Notes: generated by a model not told the origin, from the letters alone. A stretch of 64,000 nucleotides of DNA from Paenibacillus phoenicis (GCF_034718895.1 NZ_JAYERP010000001.1:2418001-2482000), one strand, 5' to 3'; shown: positions 36,611-44,549, counted from the stretch's first letter. Numbers and translations are program-made.

Positions 36611-37098
36611 TGTTTTTCACCTCTTTAAAAGTTTTCATTCCAACTAAAAAACAACACATCTAACCCTACAAGAAAATCTAAATCTATCTTTTTAGACTAA
36701 GTCCCTCTTCTCTAAAAGCCTACTCTATCAACTATGTACAAAACATTTTTTTATCTTATAATAGTAACTAGGCTGTTTGCTTTGAACATAGCAAAGAGCG
36801 TGCAGAGTTGATTTCCATCGCGCCTCCAAAAGCAATATGGAAATCGACTCTTATTTATTGCAGCAAGATACCAGATATCAGATACCCTTCTGATATTCTT
36901 GATACAATCAGTCATTATTGAACATCAATAGCTGCTTCATTTAATCAAACCATTCAATATATAAACACTTCGACTTATACCTTTCTTACGCTCCTTCTAA
37001 ACATTGCTTGTTTGAAGCGGAAACTCTGCGTTGTCCGCCTGTAAATGCGTACACCTGTATGACGTTGCTTACGGGGAGCAAGCGATCCTCCTCATAGT
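36611..37098. other. AT-rich intergenic stretch without a gene
   Basis: No protein reading longer than a few dozen codons is supported on either strand. The only clear structure is a promoter-like TATAAT followed about 45 bases later by a strong hairpin, described separately. A slightly GC-richer block near 37010-37090 has no recognised content. Confidence 0.6.
36769..36858 (+). ncRNA. Candidate small RNA ending in a strong terminator
   Basis: TATAAT at 36757-36762 has TGTACA 16 bases upstream. A 15-pair hairpin at 36804-36851 (AGAGTTGATTTCCAT paired with ATGGAAATCGACTCT, one G-U) is followed by TATTTATT. No ORF lies between, so a short untranslated RNA of about 90 bases is possible. Evidence is structural only. 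Confidence 0.3.
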
Positions 37099-37350
37099 TA
37101 ATTAAAAACGTTATTTATCTGCCTTATTGTAAGGTGAGCTGGCAGATTCATTGGATCAAAAACGACTCCAATCCTTTCCTTGACTTTGACGTGCTTTTCT
37201 AAATTATCTTCACCGAATATTTTTACTATACCGCTATCTTTTGGATACTACTCCCAGGATTACTTTGAATGTCGTTGATTTGCCTGCCCCGTTATCACCA
37301 ATAAACAACCCGATTATTGATCCGGCCGGCACATTAAAGCTAACATCTTA
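37099..37350 (-). pseudogene. Fragment of an ABC-transporter ATPase gene
   Basis: The minus strand reads VSFNVPAGSIIGLFIGDNGAGKSTTF(K) with an intact Walker A (GDNGAGKST). A frameshift follows at the GVV-SK region. It continues as DSGIVKIFGEDN and RIGVVFDPMNLPAHLTIRQINNVF to TAA at 37099. This is the first third of an ABC-2/drug-type ATP-binding subunit, split by a one-base shift and missing everything after the Q-loop region. Confidence 0.75.
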
Positions 37351-37484
37351 CAACATCGACGCAAGACAGAAACTGCAAATTAAGATTTGATTTCAATATT
37401 TTTTGTCAAACATTATTACATCAATAGAAAATATATCCATTTAAATCAAATAAATCGCAATAATAATTGCTTATGAAATTCATA

Positions 37485-37675
37485 CTACCCATTTATAATT
37501 TCTGCTACAATTTCTGGTTCCTGGCTATCTCCGCCAATTACTGAAGAAACCAAATTTCTTTTCATTTGTATATTCAAAAGTAGACGGCTTAACCAAGTAA
37601 CCGTCAATGCACAATTTCTCGTACGCTTCAGCGCTACTGCCGAACATTAACTCAAGTAAGTTATTGTGCCAGCTA
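37485..37675 (-). pseudogene. Fragment of an M16-family peptidase gene
   Basis: The minus strand reads LMFGSSAEAYEKLCIDGYL, then FEYTNEKKFGF. A frameshift follows, then SVIGGDSQEPEIVAEII. The pattern FGSSSxAYEKL..EGLI...F.Y.Y..E..FGFS.IGGDTxDP is that of YfmH-like M16 peptidases. Only this internal piece is left. Confidence 0.55.
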
Positions 37676-37781
37676 TATCAATTTTCACTGGGTGACTTTT
37701 GTATCGTTTCCTCCTGAGCTCTTCGATGCCATTTGGTATTGTAATTATTAAACTTAAGATCATCTCACGTTGTAACAAAAA

Positions 37782-37826
37782 AAGCAGATTTATTAAATCA
37801 CGATTCGTGATTTAATAAATCTGCTT
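37782..37826 (-). terminator. Terminator of the tRNA-Leu locus
   Basis: AAGCAGATTTATTAAATCACG, a short loop and the exact complement form a 20-pair stem, and the minus-strand exit is TTTTTTTGTT. It lies directly behind the tRNA-Leu 3' fragment and is therefore probably the native terminator. Confidence 0.85.
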
Positions 37827-37832
37827 GTTTGA

Positions 37833-37880
37833 TGCCGGTGAAGGGACTCGAACCCCCACGGTTTCCCTCACGATTTTGAG
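37833..37880 (-). pseudogene. 3' half of tRNA-Leu, cut at the anticodon loop (island attL)
   Basis: On the minus strand the sequence from CTCAAAATCGTG through a variable arm GAGGGAAACC, the T-arm GGGGGTTCGAGTCCCTT and the acceptor strand CACCGGCA matches the 3' half of a leucine tRNA with anticodon CAA. The 5' half (acceptor, D-arm and the left anticodon stem) is missing. Sequence upstream of CTCAAAA (GGCGCCAAT) cannot pair with TCGTG. The break falls in the anticodon loop, a known target of tyrosine recombinases. Confidence 0.75.
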
Positions 37881-38064
37881 ATTGGCGCTATGGAAGGAGG
37901 GAAACACTCGTTCGCCAATCATCGAGATTCCTTATGGGACAAGGGAAGTCGGACATGGATTATTTTCCCACTAACCCAATACGTCGCTTGTTTTCCGACA
38001 GGGTTTTGTGCGCTCGCTAAACCCACAGATTGACGCGGTTACAGGCCATCAGGCGCGCCAATCT
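37861..38064. repeat. Recombinase-site-like repeats at the island left end
   Basis: AGATTGGCGC (37879-37888) and close variants recur: CGCCAATC (37913-37920, inverted), AGATTGACGCG (38027-38037) and CGCGCCAATCT (38054-38064, inverted). They form two inverted pairs. In addition GTTTCCCTC (37861-37869, tRNA variable arm) is mirrored by GAGGGAAAC (37897-37905). This is the arrangement expected for arm- and core-type sites beside an integrase gene. Confidence 0.55.
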
Positions 38065-38076
38065 TTTTACCGCACC

Positions 38077-38105
38077 AAACTCCCGATCCAAATTTCGGGA
38101 GGTTT
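38077..38105 (+). promoter_or_regulatory. Hairpin covering the ribosome binding site of recombinase A
   Basis: AAACTCCCGA pairs with TCGGGAGGTTT (one bulged G) around an eight-base loop. The right arm contains GGGAGG, the only ribosome binding site of the ATG at 38109. Translation of the first recombinase may therefore be restrained by RNA structure. Confidence 0.5.
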
Positions 38106-38108
38106 CAC

Positions 38109-39083
38109 ATGCAAATTAACTCTGAATCCACTGTAGCATACGATGCTGTTTCGGCAAAAAAACAATACGCCGAAGCCGTCCGGCTGTTCTTGATGGACTG
38201 CCAGTTTCGCAATCTCTCCAAGTTTACCATAGACGGTTACCACGTCTATCTCAAATCGTTGCAACGCGATCTTGAAGATTGGTGCCTTTCCCTGGATAAT
38301 CTGACCCCTAAAGACCTCTCCGTCCGCATGATTAACAAAATGCTCGAACAGCAATTTAAGCCCAATACGATCAACGGAAAGATTCGCACGCTTCAGCAGT
38401 TTTTCAAATTTTTATTCGAGGATGGATTACTGACGACTAACATTGCCGAAGGGTTAAAGCCCCTCAAGAACAAACGGCAAGTCGTTCATACTTTTTCCGA
38501 AGAGCAAGTCAAACGAATCCTAGCCTCCCCCGATCAAACTACATTTACCGGATTACGGGACTATGCCATTATGCTTCTTTTCCTTGAAACCGGCATACGC
38601 GTCATCGAAATGAGCCGTTTGAAAATCTCAGATGTGAATTTTGAGGAAAATACGGTGCACATTCAAATGGGGAAAGTCCGTAAATTCCGATTGGTACCAT
38701 TTCAGGCCACATGTGCGGAGATCCTCAAACGATATATCGCAGAACGGGGAGATCAGCCCTTCAACGACCTTTGGGTCACGGTTTTCAATACACCCATGGC
38801 GAGAAATTCCTTCATTAAAATGGTGAAGGAGTATTTTCATCGAGCAGGCATTACTGGCGTGGAAGGAGCCTGCCATGTGTTTAGACACACGATGGCAAAA
38901 TTGTTTTTGATGAATTGCGGCGACATCTTTACTTTGCAATACCTCCTCGGCCACGCCAACCTCGAAATGACTCGCTACTACGTCGAGTTGTTCAGCACCG
39001 ATATTCATAAACAGCACGAAAAGTACAGCCCGATTGAGAACCTCGCGGACGAAGGCAACTTCAATGAAAGCGAGGTGCAGTAA
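38109..39083 (+). CDS. Tyrosine recombinase A
   Basis: A 324-residue XerC/D-type recombinase. The N-terminal core-binding domain spans about residues 20-110 (FRNLSKFTIDGYHVYLKSLQ). The catalytic domain follows from about 125 (TTFTGLRDYAIMLLFLETGI). Catalytic residues seen are Arg in TGIRVIEMSRL, Lys in GKVRKFRLVP, HVFRH (His-x-x-Arg), LLGHANLE (His) and the nucleophile Tyr in MTRYYVEL. It overlaps nothing and is followed after two bases by recombinase B in the same frame direction. Adjacent attL-like repeats suggest it integrates the island. Confidence 0.93.
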   Translation: MQINSESTVAYDAVSAKKQYAEAVRLFLMDCQFRNLSKFTIDGYHVYLKSLQRDLEDWCLSLDNLTPKDLSVRMINKMLEQQFKPNTINGKIRTLQQFFKFLFEDGLLTTNIAEGLKPLKNKRQVVHTFSEEQVKRILASPDQTTFTGLRDYAIMLLFLETGIRVIEMSRLKISDVNFEENTVHIQMGKVRKFRLVPFQATCAEILKRYIAERGDQPFNDLWVTVFNTPMARNSFIKMVKEYFHRAGITGVEGACHVFRHTMAKLFLMNCGDIFTLQYLLGHANLEMTRYYVELFSTDIHKQHEKYSPIENLADEGNFNESEVQ

Positions 39084-39085
39084 AC

Positions 39086-40096
39086 ATGGAGATGCCGGTA
39101 AAACGTCGTAAAAATACACTTACCTCCGCTGCTACGCAGGTAGTTGCCCCAACATCGGCAGCTACACCGAGCAAGCCGCAAATCGGTTTTCCCAAACTGC
39201 TGCAATCATTTGTGTTTGAATGCCGGGCCAAAAATTTATCCGATCGAACTATCGAGTTTTATGAAGAAAATATGATCATGATGCAGAAGACTTTCGAAGA
39301 ACAAAACCAGGACTTTGACGTCCTCGCCATGACCAACCGGGACATCAAGCATCATTATATCGGATATATGCTAGGCAAAGGACTGGCCAGCAATACGGTA
39401 AACGGGCGCATCAAAACCTGCAAAGCGTTTTTCAAGTTTTTATATGAGGAAGGCTATATCAAGCACAAACTGGCTGATGAACTACGGCTAATCAAAGCGG
39501 AAAAGAAAATGATCCAAACCTTTACCAAAGAGCAATTGCTTGCCTTGCTCAACCAACCCAATCGCCAAACCTTTACGGGATTTCGGGATTATACGATCAT
39601 GATGGTTATGCTGGAAACGGGGATGCGGATCGGAGAATTGCTGAACTTGAAGGTCGGCGATCTTTTCTTAAAAGAAATGGAGATCCGGATTGTTCGGGGC
39701 AAAGGCGGAAAAGCGCGGCGCGTCCCCATTCAAAAAACGTGCATTAAAGTGTTGAAACAATACTTAGCCGAACGCGGTAATGTAGAGACGGACTGGCTCT
39801 TCGTGAATGTAGAGGGCACAGCCCTTCGTACACGAACCATACAGGAAAACATTCAGGAGTATGGGAAGTTAGCCGGCATATCGGGCGTTCGGGTATCGCC
39901 TCATACATTCAGACATACAATGGCGAAGTTTTACATCCTGAACGGCGGCGACGTTTTTACCCTACAACAGATTCTCGGCCACAGCACACTGGACATGGTC
40001 CGCTATTATGTAGAGCTTTTTAGCAAGGATATTCGGGAACAGCATCAGAAATATAGTCCGGTGGAGAATATGAGTCGACTCCGGATCGGTGGATAA
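39086..40096 (+). CDS. Tyrosine recombinase B
   Basis: A 336-residue paralogue of recombinase A with the same layout. QTFTGFRDYTIMMVMLETGM carries the catalytic Arg region (TGMRIGELLNL), GKGGKARRVPI the Lys, HTFRHTMAKFYIL the His-x-x-Arg, ILGHSTLDM the second His, and VRYYVELF the Tyr. All catalytic positions are intact. ATG 39086 has GAGGTG in the end of gene A, so the two are translated together. Two cooperating recombinases of this kind are typical for elements that use distinct enzymes for each strand exchange. Confidence 0.93.
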   Translation: MEMPVKRRKNTLTSAATQVVAPTSAATPSKPQIGFPKLLQSFVFECRAKNLSDRTIEFYEENMIMMQKTFEEQNQDFDVLAMTNRDIKHHYIGYMLGKGLASNTVNGRIKTCKAFFKFLYEEGYIKHKLADELRLIKAEKKMIQTFTKEQLLALLNQPNRQTFTGFRDYTIMMVMLETGMRIGELLNLKVGDLFLKEMEIRIVRGKGGKARRVPIQKTCIKVLKQYLAERGNVETDWLFVNVEGTALRTRTIQENIQEYGKLAGISGVRVSPHTFRHTMAKFYILNGGDVFTLQQILGHSTLDMVRYYVELFSKDIREQHQKYSPVENMSRLRIGG

Positions 40097-40116
40097 TATA
40101 CAATAAGAAAATAAAC

Positions 40117-40141
40117 AAAGGGCTGCATTAGGCGGCCCTTT
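40117..40141 (+). terminator. Terminator after recombinases A and B
   Basis: AAAGGGC, an inner loop and GCCCTTT, followed by GCTACTTTTC. Confidence 0.65.
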
Positions 40142-40240
40142 GCTACTTTTCAAGACAATTTTGAGGAATACCCAAACTGTTCTTTTGAAAATACTGTAAC
40201 TACTTATTATTTCATCTCAATGTAAACCAGAGTCGAAGTC

Positions 40241-41098
40241 CTACCTTCTAAAAGGATACAACCCATTTAATTGTTTTTCTTTCTCTTCTAAGTATTGTTC
40301 TGCCCAATCAACACCATCGCTGATTGCCTTTTTTATATTTCCTGTAGCATATGTAAAACTCTTGATATTAAGGAAGCTTACCTCGTAATCGCCTTGCATC
40401 CAGGTGTCTCCCTTTCCCTCTTCTCTAATCCAAATCCCAACAAAGCGATTTATAGCACAAATATGGGCTTCATCAATATGTCCAGATGGCTCTGATTTTT
40501 CAATAACAATAAATCTTGATGCGGCAGCATACGCTAACATTTTTTCCTCATTTGTAAGATGACCGATGTCGGGCTGATCTTTAATTAAATAAGGTGAATA
40601 TCCTAGTTGTTTTAGTTCATTACAAATTGCGACCAATTTTGCCCATGCTTCTGGTGTATTGTCTTTCCCCAAAACTAGGACCATTGATTTCTTCCAATTA
40701 TCAAGCCAATCCGAAAAAGATTTATTTTGTTTGGCTTCTTCAACTTTTCCATAAAATTCCTGTAATGCCTGCTCTAAACCATGATCAGACAAAGGTTCTT
40801 TTATTCCTAAGTCACCAAATTCTTGATACATCCTTGGGCGAATATATGAAGGTGACTCAAGATATACAAATAATCTATTGAATAACGATCGTTGAGTGAG
40901 CATTTCAACAAAAGCACTACATAACTGTTGCTTGGTCATCCCCCTACCAACATAATCTTCTTTTTCTAAATTTAACAAGCGCCCCAATGCATAAATTTCT
41001 TCTTCAGAGAATGATCGTTTCAAGAAATCTATTAAGCGTTGTTGATTCACCAGATTGTTTTCAAAATGTGAATTCAAAGAGTTTTCCCTCGTCTCCAT
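40241..41098 (-). CDS. Effector-associated (EAD-like) plus TIR-like domain protein
   Basis: A 285-residue protein in two parts. Residues about 18-90 (LIDFLKRSFSEEEIYALGRL, then GMTKQQLCSAF, ending YIRP) have the helical pattern of bacterial effector-associated domains (EAD7-like: F..EE...L...L.......G..K..L...........P). These work as death-fold-like adaptors in conflict systems. Residues about 123-245 (SMVLVLGKDNTPEAW, YAAASRFIVIEKSEPSGHID) have alternating strands and helices in the style of TIR/SLOG-like nucleotide-sensing or NAD-cleaving domains. Active residues were not assigned with certainty. Its start lies 38 bases inside the ATPase gene, so it belongs to the same operon. The domain names are inference from pattern. 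Confidence 0.65.
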   Translation of the reverse strand: METRENSLNSHFENNLVNQQRLIDFLKRSFSEEEIYALGRLLNLEKEDYVGRGMTKQQLCSAFVEMLTQRSLFNRLFVYLESPSYIRPRMYQEFGDLGIKEPLSDHGLEQALQEFYGKVEEAKQNKSFSDWLDNWKKSMVLVLGKDNTPEAWAKLVAICNELKQLGYSPYLIKDQPDIGHLTNEEKMLAYAAASRFIVIEKSEPSGHIDEAHICAINRFVGIWIREEGKGDTWMQGDYEVSFLNIKSFTYATGNIKKAISDGVDWAEQYLEEKEKQLNGLYPFRR

Positions 41099-42983
41099 TA
41101 TTATTGAGCTCCAATCTAATGTAAGGATCAGTTGCTAGTTCTTCTGGCATCAAGATAGTTGTAATGATATATTGGAATTCAGGTTCCAAACCTTCATCAG
41201 TGAATGATTTTTCTAAGGTATCTTTCACATAAGTAAAAATCCTGTTATAAACAGCTGGATCAATGTCATTTATGTTAGGAGAGTCATGAACAAGTAATCT
41301 GGGATGGGGTGTATCAACCTTTAGTGCCAATTTTAATAATGCCAGGTCATAAGCAATCACTGCCAAAGTAATTGCTGCCGCGCCTGTATCTTTGCCCTCA
41401 CCCAAATTAAGATATCTAATTTCAACTTCGAAATTTTTCGCCCTCTCACTTAGTTGAAATGAACCAATTCGGTTCTCAAAATATAAATAGGAAACAACTT
41501 CATGAAAGTACTTCTTCAAATTATCAATATTATCTTCCATTTGTTGTTGAACTCGGTTTCTGTTTGATTTTGCAATCGCAAGTTGATCCTTTGCTAAACC
41601 ATGTTTCCTTTTGTATTCTTCATGATCTCGAAAATACTCTAAGTCTTGTCTTAATCCAGTTAGTTTCTCATTAAGTTCTTTTTGTTCCTTTTCAATTAGG
41701 TCGATTTTCGAAAGTATTTCACTTGCATCTTCTGAAATTTCCAAATTCAATTCATCTATTTTGCTGTCAATTTCAGACATCCTAAGTTGAAGCTCTTCTA
41801 ATATATGATTTAACTCATTAATAGATTGAACCAAATCTTGTCTTTCGTTGGACAAAATAATTTGCATAGTCTCCAAAGCCTTATTAGAATCCTCTTGATC
41901 CTCTGCGCTTCGGGGACATTTAAAGGACGAGTCATTTGTAATAGTTACCAAACAAACAGGGCATTTCTCATACTCATAAGGATCTAATAGTTGGTGTGCA
42001 TGATGAGCCGTTTCTAAATTTTCTTTTTCCGTTTGAACTTCATTAAGCGTGGCCTGAAAACTGTTAATTCTCATTTTTATTATGTTTTCTTCTTTAGAAA
42101 GATTTAATTTCTGCTGAAGAAACTCTTGCTTTTGCGTGATTCGTTCATCATCTCTTTGTTGAAGTAGGACTAATTGTTGTTTGAGGCCAGCTATTTCATC
42201 ATTTTTTTCTTTGATCTGCTCTAATATTGTTGCTGCTTCCGATCTAATCAATTCTTCAGCTTGATTAACCTTATGATGTACATACTTTTTTATGATATCA
42301 AAAGCCTTCTTAGCTTCTTTTTCTGCTGCCTCAGCATCACTTACTTGTTTGTTTGCATCTAAGGTTTCAGAGGTAGTTAATCCAGAAAGAAATTGTTGCA
42401 GTTTACGTTTTTCATCAGCTTTAGTATAATAATTCCCCGCTTTATCTATAGTTTCAAAACCACCAACTTGATCCCTGAATAAAATCTGCATAATGTCACG
42501 AAACGTTATAAATCTTTCCCCTTCAAAAATGTTTGCTTTAGAAAAAATTGTTTCCTCCAAAAAATTTCTATAATTTTCAATTGGATATCTTTCGCCTGTG
42601 AGCTGTATTCCATTTAGTAAATCACTTATGCGCCAATCTTTATACAAAATACAAATATCACCTTTAACAAGATTTCGTTGAACGGTATATTTTTCATCTT
42701 TAATTCTAAATTCCATCAATAAATCATGTGATTCGAGTGTTTTTTTTCCAAACGCTTTATCTCGATTTAAAAAGCTGCTTTTCCCCAATCCATAATTTAG
42801 CAAATGACAAAAAGTTGTTTTTCCAACACTATTTCGTATTCCCGGTTGGCTATCTTGTCCTTCTCTAGAGGTTTCTTCCATTAAAGTTGCACGAATCACA
42901 TTTAATCCCGCCCTGAATGTGACATCTGTTTTTCCTCTGGGCGGATTTATTGCGACACGGTTGATGAAGAGAAAGTTCCCCAT
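41061..42983 (-). CDS. Rad50/SMC-like ABC ATPase of an ABC-three-component system (DUF2326/YydD-like)
   Basis: A 640-residue ATPase. Walker A (RNSVGKTTFCHLL) is at about 50-62. Two coiled-coil arms (about 205-330 and 365-490) are joined by a zinc-hook-like turn, CPVC at 341-344 with C356. The C-terminal half has a signature-like segment (GEGKDTGAAAITLAVIAYD) and the Walker B/D-loop RLLVHDSPNINDID at about 562-575. The LLVHDSP motif is typical of YydD/DUF2326 and ABC-3C ATPases, known from comparative genomics as the motor of bacterial conflict systems. It overlaps the middle-component gene by 37 bases and the TIR-like gene by 38 bases. Probable role: sensing or handling foreign DNA/nucleoprotein. 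Confidence 0.8.
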   Translation of the reverse strand: MGNFLFINRVAINPPRGKTDVTFRAGLNVIRATLMEETSREGQDSQPGIRNSVGKTTFCHLLNYGLGKSSFLNRDKAFGKKTLESHDLLMEFRIKDEKYTVQRNLVKGDICILYKDWRISDLLNGIQLTGERYPIENYRNFLEETIFSKANIFEGERFITFRDIMQILFRDQVGGFETIDKAGNYYTKADEKRKLQQFLSGLTTSETLDANKQVSDAEAAEKEAKKAFDIIKKYVHHKVNQAEELIRSEAATILEQIKEKNDEIAGLKQQLVLLQQRDDERITQKQEFLQQKLNLSKEENIIKMRINSFQATLNEVQTEKENLETAHHAHQLLDPYEYEKCPVCLVTITNDSSFKCPRSAEDQEDSNKALETMQIILSNERQDLVQSINELNHILEELQLRMSEIDSKIDELNLEISEDASEILSKIDLIEKEQKELNEKLTGLRQDLEYFRDHEEYKRKHGLAKDQLAIAKSNRNRVQQQMEDNIDNLKKYFHEVVSYLYFENRIGSFQLSERAKNFEVEIRYLNLGEGKDTGAAAITLAVIAYDLALLKLALKVDTPHPRLLVHDSPNINDIDPAVYNRIFTYVKDTLEKSFTDEGLEPEFQYIITTILMPEELATDPYIRLELNNNGDEGKLFEFTF

Positions 42984-43444
42984 TGTTCTTCTCCTACTAT
43001 TCGTGATATTTGCTTATTAAGTAATTCAATGTTCATTCCCATCACCAAGCGACTCGCATAATCAGCTTTGTGTTGAATCCGCATAATGGTTTCGCTGCCT
43101 GATGAGATTTCTTTCTTGGAAATTAGTTGAACAAATTCATTTTCAATTTGAATAAGACCTTTTGCAAACAATTCTTTTATACCCCTAATAAAACGTATAT
43201 CGTATTTTTGGTTAATATACGGTACCAGCATAGCATCTAAATTTCCAAGCTCCCATTCGGGGACTTTATTTAGAAAATCAACTTCTTCTTCCTTGCTTAA
43301 AAACTTGGAGAGTACCTTAGAGAAGCGTACAAGGTATAGTGCGCAAGCCAATTGGTTCATGGAGCATTTCGGCATGTAATTTAGTATTATAATTAATATC
43401 AATCCATTGACTGAACTACTCTCTTCAATATCATATGTAGCCAA
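42947..43444 (-). CDS. Probable ABC-3C middle component
   Basis: A 165-residue, largely helical protein. The features MNQLACALYLVRFSKVLSKF in the first third and a central winged-helix-like part (IRFIRGIKELFAKGLIQIEN) fit the middle-component proteins that bridge ATPase and effector in ABC-3C systems. No catalytic motif is visible. The start is TTG 43444 with GAGCAAGAG upstream. The stop lies inside the ATPase gene, so translation is coupled. The family assignment rests mainly on size, fold type and gene position. Confidence 0.6.
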   Translation of the reverse strand: MATYDIEESSSVNGLILIIILNYMPKCSMNQLACALYLVRFSKVLSKFLSKEEEVDFLNKVPEWELGNLDAMLVPYINQKYDIRFIRGIKELFAKGLIQIENEFVQLISKKEISSGSETIMRIQHKADYASRLVMGMNIELLNKQISRIVGEEQWGTFSSSTVSQ

Positions 43445-43483
43445 CTCTTGCTCAATATTTCGCTTAAAAATAATCTTTCACCT

Positions 43484-44227
43484 TCATTCATTAAAAATGT
43501 AACAATCGTATGTTGTGTCGAAAATAACTCCCGTTATCTGCTCAAGGCATTCATCGTAGTATTCCCGAATTTGAGGCGGCAGTTGCGCATATAAATGTTC
43601 AAGTAAACGCTCAAATCTAAAATCTGCTGTATACTGACTCACTGGGTAATTATCGCAAATGCGAAAATATAAAAACATGACCTTTTTTTTAAGATTATTA
43701 TATTTGCGATATCCTAATTTTTTTGCCAAGCGTTGAAGCACTGAAATCTCTGTTCGACTTCTCATCGCATGTTCTTGCCTATCCTTAGAAAACTTTGCTT
43801 TGTTTTCAAGCTTGTCTTTGAACTCAGTCATATCTGCACTGTCAATATCCGCAGTATATTGTTCCAATTCAGCATCATCCATCTGCTCAAGCGCTTGCAG
43901 TAACGAAGTAAACACCTTACCGAATTGATTGGCTAGATCTGTATCGATTGGTCGGATCCCTGAGCTTTTATTTCCATTTTGGTGGATCGATACCTCGAAC
44001 TCCTCAATTAACTTTGAAGTAACCCCTTTTTGTACGGATCGATCTACTATTGCACTTAGAGCTTGAAACGTAGTTGATCGCTGCGGATAAACATCATTGG
44101 GATGCTCTTCAAGTACGACACGACAAACTCTCTCAATCTGTTCAGGTGTAGGATTCATTTTATGAATTTTATCAATAATCAATTGTTTTTCCGGCTCGCT
44201 TGGACTAAGCATTGCCACAGCTATCAC
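43484..44227 (-). CDS. First gene of the ABC-3C operon, probable C-terminal-domain component
   Basis: A 247-residue helical protein. Several starts are possible (GTG 44227, GTG 44218 or ATG 44212); AGGTAGGTGAT just upstream favours the shorter ones. The N-terminal 90 residues (LIIDKIHKMNPTPEQIERVC) are alpha-helical and might be an adaptor or effector-associated domain. The C-terminal half (YPVSQYTADFRFERLLEHLY, ending in ITGVIFDTTYDCYIFNE) resembles the terminal helix-plus-Cys-aromatic ending of ABC-3C C-terminal domains. No enzyme motif was seen. It precedes the middle component by 39 bases. Assignment is inference. Confidence 0.55.
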   Translation of the reverse strand: MIAVAMLSPSEPEKQLIIDKIHKMNPTPEQIERVCRVVLEEHPNDVYPQRSTTFQALSAIVDRSVQKGVTSKLIEEFEVSIHQNGNKSSGIRPIDTDLANQFGKVFTSLLQALEQMDDAELEQYTADIDSADMTEFKDKLENKAKFSKDRQEHAMRSRTEISVLQRLAKKLGYRKYNNLKKKVMFLYFRICDNYPVSQYTADFRFERLLEHLYAQLPPQIREYYDECLEQITGVIFDTTYDCYIFNE

Positions 44228-44549
44228 CTACCTATTCTATAAAAATGAGCCGATTGATTTACTTTCTAAGTACTTTGATGTACATTCGACATCTTTTCAT
44301 ATTTTCCCTCTTCAAATCAAATACTTGCCTTATGATATATTTCTACATTTTTTCCATTTCCCCTGCCTAACTCGACAACATAAATAGTACTCGGGGCCTA
44401 TTTATTGGATTAAACCGAGTCGTGTCCAAAACGTAATAAAACTTGCGGTCTACGTATTACTGCTACTATTCAACCTGTTATTGAATTGTTAGGGTGTTCG
44501 ATGATACCATAATGGTAAATATTGGTTTGCTTATTGGAGGGATGCAATT
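44228..44549. other. Divergent control region between the ABC-3C operon and the DUF6650 gene
   Basis: 322 AT-rich bases with no ORF. Promoters for both directions should lie here, but no -35/-10 pair stood out clearly. The minus-strand stretch holds repeated AAAG and ATAT runs. No operator palindrome recognised. Confidence 0.5.

Noticed and set aside
37790-38060. CRISPR-like short repeats near the tRNA-Leu fragment
   Set aside because: Only four short imperfect motifs in inverted pairs with uneven spacing; no array and no cas gene anywhere in the window.
38109-40096. Recombinases A and B as chromosomal XerC/XerD
   Set aside because: They lie at a broken tRNA next to foreign cargo, are tandem and coupled, and resemble recombinase C more than housekeeping Xer proteins.
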